Position numbers and translations under genes: made by a program. A stretch of DNA of 64,000 bases from Psychrobacter cibarius (GTDB lineage Bacteria > Pseudomonadota > Gammaproteobacteria > Pseudomonadales > Moraxellaceae): the NCBI RefSeq assembly GCF_016107535.1, contig NZ_JABASQ010000003.1, positions 124,001-188,000 of the forward strand, in the 5' to 3' direction. Below, piece after piece: positions 19,777-29,175 of the stretch. The notes below the pieces were generated by a model. It worked only from the letters and a program-made list of their open reading frames with translations, was not told the DNA's origin and made no database searches. The first letter of the stretch is position 1. Each line of letters starts with the position of its first letter.

Positions 19777-20913
19777 TTAGATTTTATAATCGTGCACCGC
19801 ATCGATAAATACTTTGGCATTGTCAGGATTGACCCATTGCGTAATACCATGACCTAAGTTTGCTATATAACCCGTTTTTTCGCCGCTTGCATAAGCACTA
19901 TCAAGCATTGCATTTACTTCAGCACGAATCGTCGCAGGTGAACCATACAATGTTGCTGGATCCAAGTTGCCTTGAATGGCTTTACTACTCTGTAGTTTTT
20001 TATGCTGTTTGGTCAATTGACGCTGACTTTCAGCCAATACTTGGCGTGCACGATCAATGGGCATCGTCCAATCTAACCCTAAAACATCAGCTTGACTATC
20101 TGCTTGCACATCCAACCATAACCCACCGCCTTTGGTAAATAATACCACTGGTATTTGCGGATGGCGTACTTTTAATTCAGCGACGATACGCTTATTATAA
20201 GCATGAGAAAAATCGATAAACTGACGATGGCCAAGCGCCCCGCCCCAACTATCAAAAATCTGTAGAATTTGAGCGCCAGCGACCACCTGTGCATCTAGAT
20301 AATCAATAACAGAAGTGGCTAATTTATCTAATAATTGATGCAAGAAATCAGGGTTGCTATACAAAAAGCCTTTAGTATAACGATAGTCTTTTGAGCTGCC
20401 GCCTTCAATCATGTAGGTGGCCAATGTCCATGGACTACCAGAGAAACCAAATAACGGCACTTGACCATTTAATGCTTTGCGGATGCTCGTCACCGCACGC
20501 ATGACATAATCAAGAGAATCATTGGGTTCAAGTACTGGCAATCTATCTAAGTCTGCTTGCGTACGAATAGGATGTTTAAACTTAGGACCTTCGCCCGCCT
20601 CAAAGTATAAGCCCAATCCCATAGCGTCAGGTATGGTCAAAATATCACTAAATAAGATAGCAGCATCTAAATCATAACGGCGTAGTGGCTGTAAAGTGAC
20701 TTCAGTGGCGCGGTCCGTATCTTTGCACAGGCTCATAAAGTCGCCCGCTTCTGCACGAGTGGCTTTATATTCTGGTAAATAACGACCAGCTTGACGCATC
20801 ATCCAGACTGGCGTGGTGTCTATTGATTCAAAGCGTAATGCCCGTAACAATCTGTCGTTCTTTAAAGGCGCAAATTCTTGCTGAATCGAGTTACTATTGT
20901 CTGAAGCACTCAT
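19777..20913 (-). CDS. hemE: Uroporphyrinogen decarboxylase
   Basis: HemE removes four carboxyl groups from uroporphyrinogen III to give coproporphyrinogen III in heme synthesis. The signature [14 protein letters not shown] lies near the N-terminus, followed by [35 protein letters not shown] and the C-terminal GHGITQ. An ATG at 20913 has a TTGGAGA site 8 bases upstream and gives 378 aa. A start 27 bases earlier is open but has no such site, so I prefer the shorter form. Confidence 0.97.
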   Translation of the reverse strand: MSASDNSNSIQQEFAPLKNDRLLRALRFESIDTTPVWMMRQAGRYLPEYKATRAEAGDFMSLCKDTDRATEVTLQPLRRYDLDAAILFSDILTIPDAMGLGLYFEAGEGPKFKHPIRTQADLDRLPVLEPNDSLDYVMRAVTSIRKALNGQVPLFGFSGSPWTLATYMIEGGSSKDYRYTKGFLYSNPDFLHQLLDKLATSVIDYLDAQVVAGAQILQIFDSWGGALGHRQFIDFSHAYNKRIVAELKVRHPQIPVVLFTKGGGLWLDVQADSQADVLGLDWTMPIDRARQVLAESQRQLTKQHKKLQSSKAIQGNLDPATLYGSPATIRAEVNAMLDSAYASGEKTGYIANLGHGITQWVNPDNAKVFIDAVHDYKI

Positions 20914-21207
20914 GTACAAATCTCCAAAACAACACCGCATTCATGATCATCAATGAATACGGTGCTAGATAAAATAAGTTGAATAAAAGAATATTAAAAC
21001 GTTTAGATAGCGACAATCTATGCTAAAAAAACCACAAATAATGAGATATTCGCTAATAACAATTTATTGGTTAATATCTCTCGCATTAACAATCATAAAA
21101 ACAATAATCATTAAAAGTATTTGTGCTTTTTAGAGCGTCATTTGCCGTTAGTCTTTAATCAATAATATCTTGCTCATATTTGAAATTAGATGAATACCAT
21201 CAATGGT

Positions 21208-22380
21208 CTACATGGTCAGCGCTAAATTATCACGGTGTACCATGACCACACGCTCTTCATTATTACCAAGAATTCTATCAAACTGCTCAGTACGCTCACG
21301 AGCCACTCGGCAAGCATCACGAGATGAGAAGTTCACTTGTCCAACCGCTAAACGCTCGCCCGTATCTTGATGCACCACCTCAACCACGTCACCTTCATCG
21401 AAATCACCGCGTACTTCCACAACGCCGACCGGTAGCAAGCTCTTGTGATGCTCAACTACAGCTTTTGCTGCACCTGCATCGACTATTAGAGTGCCTGACA
21501 TACGTAAATGTGCGGCAAGCCATTGTTTGCGTGCAATGATTTTGTCTTGATCATTGGTGGTCAATAAAGTACCAACCGCTTCGCCTGATACCACACGAGT
21601 AATAACATCATCGATAGCACCGCTCACGATAACGGTTGGACAACCACCCATCGCAGCAAGACGACCAGCACGAATTTTGGTCAGCATACCGCCGCGACCA
21701 AGCTTGCCACCATCCCCTGCAATATCAAATAAGTAATCCGCCATCGCACGCTCTTGGCGAATCATTTTTGCATTAGGATTGTCACGTGGGTTGTCCGTAA
21801 ACACCCCATCTTGATCGGTTAAAATGATATATAAATCGGCATTGACCATCGCCGCTGCCATCGCGCCCAAAGTATCGTTATCACCAAATTTAATTTCATC
21901 AATTGTAATAGTGTCGTTTTCATTAATCACTGGTAGCACGCGCCATTCTAATAATTGTGTCAACGCGCCCGTCGTATTGAGATAACGGCTACGATTAGAC
22001 AAATCATCATGTGTTAGTAGCAGCTGCGAGCTTTGAATACCATGTTGGATTAATGCTGACCACCACGTTTCAATCAAACCCATTTGACCAATAGAAGCAC
22101 AGGCCTGTAGTGCTGCTAGTTTCTTCGGGCGCTCCTCAAGGTTCATTCGTACCACCCCTTCAGCAACGGCACCTGACGATACTAGCAGTACTTCAACGCC
22201 TTGCTTGTGCAATTTAGCGATCTGCTTTGCCCACTCGTATATGGCAGTTCGATCCAGCCCTCGACCGTTATTGGTTAACAACGATGAGCCAATCTTGACA
22301 ATAACGCGCTGAATATCAAAGTTGCGAGTTTGTTTAATAAACCTTGCTTCTTCGGTCGTGTTTTCTATGTCACCTGCCAT
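21208..22380 (-). CDS. proB: Glutamate 5-kinase
   Basis: ProB phosphorylates glutamate, the first committed step of proline synthesis. The amino-acid kinase domain begins VIVKIGSSLL and includes VSSGAVAEG, the feedback-linked INENDTITIDEIKFGDND loop and LTDQDGVFT. A PUA domain follows (about 290-380, GVVEVRGDFDEGDVVEV). The 390-aa two-domain form matches E. coli ProB (367) with about 20 extra N-terminal residues. An AGGAGT site supports the ATG at 22380. The obgE stop lies 79 bases upstream, so these two genes may be co-transcribed, as in other gammaproteobacteria. Confidence 0.97.
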   Translation of the reverse strand: MAGDIENTTEEARFIKQTRNFDIQRVIVKIGSSLLTNNGRGLDRTAIYEWAKQIAKLHKQGVEVLLVSSGAVAEGVVRMNLEERPKKLAALQACASIGQMGLIETWWSALIQHGIQSSQLLLTHDDLSNRSRYLNTTGALTQLLEWRVLPVINENDTITIDEIKFGDNDTLGAMAAAMVNADLYIILTDQDGVFTDNPRDNPNAKMIRQERAMADYLFDIAGDGGKLGRGGMLTKIRAGRLAAMGGCPTVIVSGAIDDVITRVVSGEAVGTLLTTNDQDKIIARKQWLAAHLRMSGTLIVDAGAAKAVVEHHKSLLPVGVVEVRGDFDEGDVVEVVHQDTGERLAVGQVNFSSRDACRVARERTEQFDRILGNNEERVVMVHRDNLALTM

Positions 22381-22459
22381 ATAAACTCCTGTCTCTCATG
22401 TGAATTGATTACGGGGATTGATCTAAAAAATTCAAGTATATCAGCTCAAGCGTGTTAGC

Positions 22460-23692
<1,233 letters not shown>

Positions 23693-23816
23693 TTACACTC
23701 TAGTTTATAGACTCAATAGCAGTCATATACTGCTTCTTTTGCCTATAGGTATCTTTTAAAAAATAGGAGACTTACGTCTATGTTGCTATATATCATTGCT
23801 TTATTTATGACAATAA

Positions 23817-23845
23817 CACCCGATAACCAATTGGACTATCGGGTG
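23817..23845 (-). terminator. Hairpin downstream of gap, possible terminator
   Basis: CACCCGATA (23817-23825) pairs perfectly with TATCGGGTG (23837-23845). The minus-strand tail is TTATTG, a weak T run. It lies 118 bases past the gap stop and upstream of obgE. Confidence 0.55.
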
Positions 23846-23962
23846 CGGTATATATTAACTTAAAAAATCACATCTATTTGTCCATGCTAAAAGTGACTAT
23901 TAAAATACTTTCTTATAAAGAGTACCTCAATATTAGAAACTCACTACTGCTGTACAAATGTA

Positions 23963-25399
23963 TTAAGCTGGAATCTGTGTATAACTGATGCCTGCCATTT
24001 GTGTGGCTAAACGTAATACTTGCGTACTATAGCCAACTTCATTGTCATACCAGATATAAACAATGGCATGATTGTCGGTCAAAATAGTTGCTTGGGCATC
24101 AACGATACCTACATGGGTATCACCAACAAAATCCGTCGATACCGCTTCGGTAGAATCTGTATAAGCAATCTGTGTTTGCCACTGACTGCTATTAGATACT
24201 TTACGCATGAATTCATTTAACGCATCAGCATTTTCTGGTGCTGTTTTAAGATTCAAGTTTAAAATCGCTAAGCTGACGTTTGGCGTTGGTACACGGATGG
24301 CATTACCCGTTAGTTTACCACTAAGCTCTGGCAGTGCTTTACCAACCGCTTTAGCAGCACCCGTACTGGTAATAACCATATTCAATACAGCACTACGACC
24401 ACGGCGATCCGCTTTATGATAATTATCAATCAAGTTTTGATCGTTAGTGAATGAGTGAATCGTTTCAACGTGACCGTTTTCGATACCGTATTCATCGTTC
24501 AATACTTTTAACGTTGGGGTGATTGCGTTGGTGGTACAGCTCGCCGCACTGACGATGGTATCTTCACCGACTGTTTCGTTATTTACACCATAAACAACGT
24601 TTTTAATCTCACCGCCAGCTGGGGCTGTTAATAGGACTTTTTTCACACCAGTCGATTGCAAATGCTTGCCAAGACCCGCTTCATCTTTCCAAATGCCCGT
24701 ATTGTCAATCACTAACGCATCATTAATACCGTAAGTCGTATAATCAATCTCGCTTGGATCTTTAGCGTAGATGACCTGAACAAAGCGACCATTGATAATC
24801 AAGCCATTGTTTTCATCATCAACCACCACGCCACCAGCAAAGCTACCATGAATCGAATCACGCTCTAGCAATGAGGCGCGCTTGGCCAAATCGCCAGATG
24901 CCGCAGGACGTACGACGATGGCTTTTAACTGCATACCTTTAGCACTTGACGCTTGTGATAATAGCAGGCGAGTTAAGATACGACCGATACGACCAAAACC
25001 GTATAGCACGACATCAGTCGCCGGATTAACCGTAGTGTCATCAACATTAACTGCTTGAAGTGCTGCTTGTAAATCACTGTCATTAGCGATTAATTGACCA
25101 ACATCAACCTGTGCAGACTGAAGCTTATCATTAGCCGCTAGCGCTTTAACCATGGCTAAAGTGTCAGCGATATCAATAGATTTAGCGTCTTGGTTACGCA
25201 AGGCTACTTTTTGATGCAATGCCAATATTTGACCAACTGACGTCGTATTTAACGTGTCACCGAACAAGGTTACTTGTACGTCTTGCTCATTATAGAGCTT
25301 ATTCAATAGCCCCATCAGCTCAATCGCTTGTTGCTCTTGATTGTTGTAGTTGCTTAAGTGGTCTTGATGTAATTGGCGTAAGGTATCAGCGTTGCTCAC
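23963..25399 (-). CDS. gap: Glyceraldehyde-3-phosphate dehydrogenase, long N-extended form
   Basis: A phosphorylating GAPDH. The NAD-binding motif YGFGRIGR lies at about residues 133-140, the catalytic cysteine in SAASC288TTNA, and the C-terminal WYDNEVGYSTQVLRLA is diagnostic. Unlike the usual 330-aa enzyme, about 130 mainly helical residues precede the Rossmann fold. Long forms of this kind occur in Pseudomonas and Acinetobacter. The AAGGA at 25405-25409 is ideally spaced for the GTG at 25399 and too close for the ATG at 25408, so I chose the GTG (478 aa). Whether it serves glycolysis or gluconeogenesis cannot be read from the sequence. Confidence 0.94.
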   Translation of the reverse strand: MSNADTLRQLHQDHLSNYNNQEQQAIELMGLLNKLYNEQDVQVTLFGDTLNTTSVGQILALHQKVALRNQDAKSIDIADTLAMVKALAANDKLQSAQVDVGQLIANDSDLQAALQAVNVDDTTVNPATDVVLYGFGRIGRILTRLLLSQASSAKGMQLKAIVVRPAASGDLAKRASLLERDSIHGSFAGGVVVDDENNGLIINGRFVQVIYAKDPSEIDYTTYGINDALVIDNTGIWKDEAGLGKHLQSTGVKKVLLTAPAGGEIKNVVYGVNNETVGEDTIVSAASCTTNAITPTLKVLNDEYGIENGHVETIHSFTNDQNLIDNYHKADRRGRSAVLNMVITSTGAAKAVGKALPELSGKLTGNAIRVPTPNVSLAILNLNLKTAPENADALNEFMRKVSNSSQWQTQIAYTDSTEAVSTDFVGDTHVGIVDAQATILTDNHAIVYIWYDNEVGYSTQVLRLATQMAGISYTQIPA

Positions 25400-25747
25400 G
25401 AGAAACATCCTTATGGTCAGTAATGTGTGATCAGTAAATGATAGAGAATACAGATTAGATAGATTATGTGTGGTCTACGCAATCACTCTAGTATGGCAAC
25501 CGCACGATATTGGTGTCAGTTATTGATATAGAGTATTGAGATCGTCTAGATTTTAGCCTAAAACGGCCTATTTTGCCAGTGATAACCGATCTGCTAACGC
25601 TTATAAAGCATTTTATTGAGTTATGCAGGTTATTATGAAAATAAAGGCAGCCAATTATGCTGCCTTATTGTTTATTATTGCCAGTATCAAATAGTGGATG
25701 ATAAAGCGACATTACGATTTAACACAGTATCTAGTAAGTGATGCTCG
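25400..25747. other. gap-lipocalin intergenic region
   Basis: This 348-base stretch contains the gap promoter region and, at 25644-25666, the lipocalin gene terminator. I see nothing else in it. Confidence 0.5.
25644..25666 (-). terminator. Lipocalin gene terminator
   Basis: AAGGCAGC (25644-25651) pairs with GCTGCCTT (25659-25666). The minus strand continues TTATTTTC. It lies about 80 bases after the lipocalin stop. Confidence 0.75.
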
Positions 25748-26431
25748 TTATGGAACGAGGCTAACTGTTTGATTGGTCTGCGAGGTTAACTTAAATTCTT
25801 TTAAGTCATAGCCTTGCTGTTGAGCGATTTGACGATATTTGGCATAGGTTTCTTGAGTGACGTTTGGCGAACGCGCCAATAACCATAAATATTTTTTATC
25901 AGGTGTTCCTACTAAAGCAGTCTTGTAATCAGCATCACGTGCTAGTACCCAATAGTCGGCACGACCAACTGGCAACCAACGAATCCACGATGGTAAAAAG
26001 GTGACCTTTAACTTACTGCCTGACTCATCAACAGGCTTAGCGATACCCTGAGAAGTAATACCAGAACCGTCTTTCTGTACGCATTTATTAGTGACTATGA
26101 TACCTGAACCATCGGTTTTTTCAGTATAATTGGCGGTGACATCACTGGCACAATTGCGCTGAAAATACATGGGCAAACGTCCTATCTCATACCATGTTCC
26201 TGCATACTTTTTTAGATCAATGCTATCCACTGTGGTCGGTGTGCTTGCAGACTTATGAATGATGGCGCTTGGCTTGACTGACAATGTCTCTGTAGTGGTT
26301 CTATCAGTAGTGGCGTTAGCAGTCATGTCAGCGGTAGCATTAACCGGTGGCGTCGCCGCATACGCTGAAAATGCAGCTAATGGTATGATAATAGCTAGCG
26401 CTATACCCGTATGCTTGATAAGTCCATTCAT
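25748..26431 (-). CDS. Secreted lipocalin, Blc-like
   Basis: A 227-aa exported lipocalin. A clean signal peptide (about 1-25, ending AFSAYA) is followed by a Thr/Ala-rich linker of about 45 residues, then the lipocalin barrel. The barrel begins YAGTWYEIGRLPMYFQ with the G-x-W motif, contains FLPSWIRWLPVGRADYWVL and LWLLARSP, and ends with the C-terminal helix. E. coli Blc is an outer-membrane lipoprotein that binds lysophospholipids, but no lipobox cysteine is present here, so this one is probably soluble in the periplasm. The ATG at 26431 is preceded by a GGAG site. The frame stays open for 495 bases upstream, described separately. Confidence 0.88.
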   Translation of the reverse strand: MNGLIKHTGIALAIIIPLAAFSAYAATPPVNATADMTANATTDRTTTETLSVKPSAIIHKSASTPTTVDSIDLKKYAGTWYEIGRLPMYFQRNCASDVTANYTEKTDGSGIIVTNKCVQKDGSGITSQGIAKPVDESGSKLKVTFLPSWIRWLPVGRADYWVLARDADYKTALVGTPDKKYLWLLARSPNVTQETYAKYRQIAQQQGYDLKEFKLTSQTNQTVSLVP

Positions 26432-26926
26432 AAATATACGCTCCGGTATTTCTTTGTATGATGAGTAAGTAGAGGTTGATGATGAATCAGCATTTTGCTT
26501 TGAATGGTGGTTCTGTCCAGATTCTTTTTCGCTCAACTCTTGTGACCATTTATAATCGTTAGTGCAGTGACCACTATCCTTAGTACAGTAATCACTAACG
26601 AAATTACTGCTTTCGCTATGTTTTGAATCGCCGTCCTTGTTATTGTTGCTGTTAATCATAGCAGACTCTTTTGCCTGTACAAGGCTCTTATCGGCGCTTT
26701 TATATCCAAAATAGTGATCTTGCGAAGACGTTTTTTTTGCCAAATGGGTAGAATATTGGTCATTTAGATTATCATGGTTGTAGCTAGCATCGTTGCTGGC
26801 GTGACCTGCCTGCCGTGTTCTATCCTCATTGAGATGATAGTGGCGCGACTGGGTAGTCTGCTTAGATTGAGAACCAGCTTCCTTTGTATCAGACCATGCT
26901 GATTGAGGTAACTTATTGGTTTTCAT
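26432..26926 (-). other. In-frame open extension upstream of the lipocalin start
   Basis: The reading frame stays open for 165 more codons up to an ATG at 26926. The translation is polar and repetitive in composition (Ser, Asn, Gln, His, Lys, Asp), with no hydrophobic core or motif. If translated, it would place a signal-like segment in mid-protein and make a type II membrane protein. No ribosome site precedes the ATG at 26926, whereas the internal ATG has one. I read it as probably untranslated leader or a relic, but its openness is unusual. Confidence 0.4.
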
Positions 26927-27356
26927 AGAGGTACCATTATTGATAGTGACTGTTAACTATTCTTCTTATATGCCCTATATGTACTCTCATCTTCTGTGCG
27001 TCTTCAAATTTTAAAAATATATTGAATGTAAAAGCTGGCGCTACAGAAGCAAAATATTATGAGAGAACTTATAGAGGTATATTGATAAGCAATTCGCTTA
27101 TAAGAATATAGAGTAAATACTCTTTGTTTAGGTGATATATATTAATGGCAGCTCGACTATTAAAACAGTGTCGCAATGTAGGAAAAAGCAACGGTTTGTA
27201 AGTAACTATGCGTTTATGCAGTAGAACAAACACATAGTTACTGATTGGATAAATATATTAAAAATCAATTATTTGCCCTGATAGATGCCAATTAATGGCA
27301 ATTCTGGTTCAGAACTGGTCAACATTGGTGCCAACACTCCCTCTATTAGTTTTTTA
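26927..27356. other. Intergenic region between the lipocalin and Nudix-ThiE genes
   Basis: A 430-base AT-rich gap. It contains a perfect 10-bp inverted repeat, AGTAACTATG (27201-27210) with CATAGTTACT (27233-27242), lacking a T run on either strand. No ORF or terminator is evident. Confidence 0.5.
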
Positions 27357-28460
27357 CTATTCAAAGAACTGTCGAATGCCAGCAACACTGATACCACCAT
27401 GCTCTAATACTTGATGAATCATCACAGGTGATAAACCACCCAAACCGATAATCGGCATGTCAGCCAATTGTGCCAATGCTGACCATGATTCCCAACCAAG
27501 TGGCACAGTATCAGGATGTGTATGGGTGACTAGTACAGGAGACAAAAAAGCGCCAATGACGGGCGGTAATTGCTGCTGTAACCGAGCATGAGCCAGTTTA
27601 TTGGCAGCATCAATACTGGCGGCATCATGACAACTGACTATTAACGGATAATTTTTAGACAGCACTCTATCTTGTGTATCCTCCGACCATTGCAACAATG
27701 CGGTATGAGACAGCTGATTGGCAACGATTGAATTGGCAGTGGTTGTATCTTTCATTGCTAGCGGCGCTTCAATGGTTAGGGTCTGTCCATTGACATCACA
27801 AGGGACAATCGCCTTAATATCTGGACGCATATGCATCAACTGCGCTGCTATACTTGCTGAGCCAGCTGCCTTTATTCGAATATATACCCAAGCATTGGCT
27901 GTTAGCTTGTTTTGATGAAAAGTCAGCCATGCGGCCACTGGATCAGGAGCGGCATCAAAATGCGTCAATGGATAGGTAATTGCTATCGTTGTTGGCACAC
28001 TCAGCCATTCGAGGATCGTCTGGTTAGCAGCCGGTAAATGATACTTTCCTGCTAATAAATCTGCCTTATTTACCCACGTTAGCGCCTGACCTTCTAGCCC
28101 ATATTGGCGATGCTTATGCTGCTCATACTGCTGCGCAGTCAGTTCAACCTTGTAAATCTGTAAACTGACCTGTTTATCACCATAATCATGATGCAGACGT
28201 CCAAGCTTGACCATCGTATTGTCACAAATCTCAATGCCTGTCTCTTCAGCAACTTCCCGAATTAACGCCTGCTCGGCGTTTTCATTGGCTTCTATTTTGC
28301 CACCTACAAATTCATAGCGGTTCCCTTGATGCTGGGCGGCGTTTCTAAATCCAAGTAAATATTGGGCTTCATGATGAATGACCGCAACTGCCACATTTAC
28401 GATAAGTACTTTTTCGCTGTTATATGAGCCATCAACGTGGTTGTCTGCTTCATTTGGCAT
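27357..28460 (-). CDS. Nudix hydrolase fused to a ThiE-like domain (MutT/thiamine phosphate synthase-like)
   Basis: A 367-aa two-domain protein. The N-terminal Nudix domain has a complete box at residues 54-76: G54-x5-E60-x7-R68-E69-x2-E72-E73-x-G75, as in MutT, which removes 8-oxo-dGTP. The C-terminal part (about 180-367) resembles thiamine-phosphate synthase (ThiE/TenI TIM barrel), with PLIVSCHD, THTHPDTVPLGWE and IIGLGGLSP. Such fusions are widespread in gammaproteobacteria, and the role of the second domain is uncertain. An AAAGGAG site supports the ATG at 28460. The gene is divergent from hemP across a Fur-box region. Confidence 0.9.
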   Translation of the reverse strand: MPNEADNHVDGSYNSEKVLIVNVAVAVIHHEAQYLLGFRNAAQHQGNRYEFVGGKIEANENAEQALIREVAEETGIEICDNTMVKLGRLHHDYGDKQVSLQIYKVELTAQQYEQHKHRQYGLEGQALTWVNKADLLAGKYHLPAANQTILEWLSVPTTIAITYPLTHFDAAPDPVAAWLTFHQNKLTANAWVYIRIKAAGSASIAAQLMHMRPDIKAIVPCDVNGQTLTIEAPLAMKDTTTANSIVANQLSHTALLQWSEDTQDRVLSKNYPLIVSCHDAASIDAANKLAHARLQQQLPPVIGAFLSPVLVTHTHPDTVPLGWESWSALAQLADMPIIGLGGLSPVMIHQVLEHGGISVAGIRQFFE

Positions 28461-28652
28461 CGGCGTCTCCTTTATTACTGTTTTTTTAAAGTGCTATTTG
28501 ATTGGTTTATAACTTCAAAAAACCAAGTCGATCTAAAACCAACCTATTGATTTATAATAATAATTAGCTAATTTTTATTTATTTAAATCTCATTTACAAA
28601 AACTGTTTTAGATAAGTTTACACAATGACTGCATTTTATTTTATCAATTACC

Positions 28653-28691
28653 TTGCAAAATCTTTCAATGTAAATGATAATTATTATCGTT
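28653..28691 (+). promoter_or_regulatory. hemP promoter with overlapping Fur box
   Basis: A -35 TTGCAA (28653-28658) is followed by a 17-base spacer and a -10 GATAAT (28676-28681). The -10 is inside the palindrome GATAATTATTATC (28676-28688), the 6-1-6 Fur core, in a longer AT-rich match. Fur with iron bound here would block RNA polymerase, which fits a heme-uptake gene. Confidence 0.8.
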
Positions 28692-28750
28692 AAAGATAGT
28701 TACTGTATCGCCATTACTATTCAGCCATTTTTTATCAAAAGGAATTTACT

Positions 28751-28915
28751 ATGAGCATGGTTATCTCTCGTTACTTGAATTGCCGTGAAAACCGTTTACC
28801 AACTTTGCAATCACAACACTTATTTGCACTCACTAAAGAAGTGCGTATCGAGCATGAGGGTGAAGAGTATCGATTACGTTTAACACGTAATAATCGCTTA
28901 ATCCTGACTAAATAG
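28751..28915 (+). CDS. hemP: Hemin uptake protein HemP/HmuP
   Basis: A small 54-aa basic protein. It opens MSMVISRYLNCRENRLPTL and ends with the family signature EVRIEHEGEEYRLRLTRNN then RLILTK. HemP/HmuP proteins are needed for heme uptake and, in some bacteria, activate expression of the heme receptor gene. An AAAGGAA site lies 6 bases before the ATG, and a Fur-controlled promoter lies upstream. No TonB receptor or heme transporter follows: the next items are a MITE-like element and a terminator, so hemP stands alone here. It is too short for common ORF cutoffs. Confidence 0.9.
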   Translation: MSMVISRYLNCRENRLPTLQSQHLFALTKEVRIEHEGEEYRLRLTRNNRLILTK

Positions 28916-28939
28916 ATTAATATCATTGATCATCAATAT

Positions 28940-29113
28940 TAGGGCGTGTCCTCGTTTTAAAAATGGTGATAAAAATGAGATAAATTGCAGTCAAACAAGG
29001 AAAATAGCGCCGATAATATCGAGATATTAGTCAACTATTCGACGCCGTTTGGCAAGATTTAGCCATTTTTAACCCATTTAGATGACTATCGATTGAATTA
29101 AGGACACATCCTA
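28940..29113. mobile_element. MITE-like element, copy 2 (about 170 bp plus flanking TA)
   Basis: It starts GGGCGTGTCCTC (28942-28953) and ends AGGACACATCC (29101-29111), flanked by TA at 28940-28941 and 29112-29113. It is about 31 bases shorter than copy 1, mostly from a central segment, but keeps the same end and interior sequences. It sits 25 bases after the hemP stop. Confidence 0.75.
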
Positions 29114-29123
29114 GCCTACCTAT

Positions 29124-29155
29124 AAAAAAACGCCTTCATTAAAAGGCGTTTTTTT
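29124..29155. terminator. Bidirectional terminator between hemP and tamB
   Basis: AAAAAAACGCCTT (29124-29136) pairs with AAGGCGTTTTTTT (29143-29155). T runs on both strands let it serve tamB (minus) and hemP (plus). Confidence 0.85.
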
Positions 29156-29175
29156 ATTGGATAAAACGATGCGAT

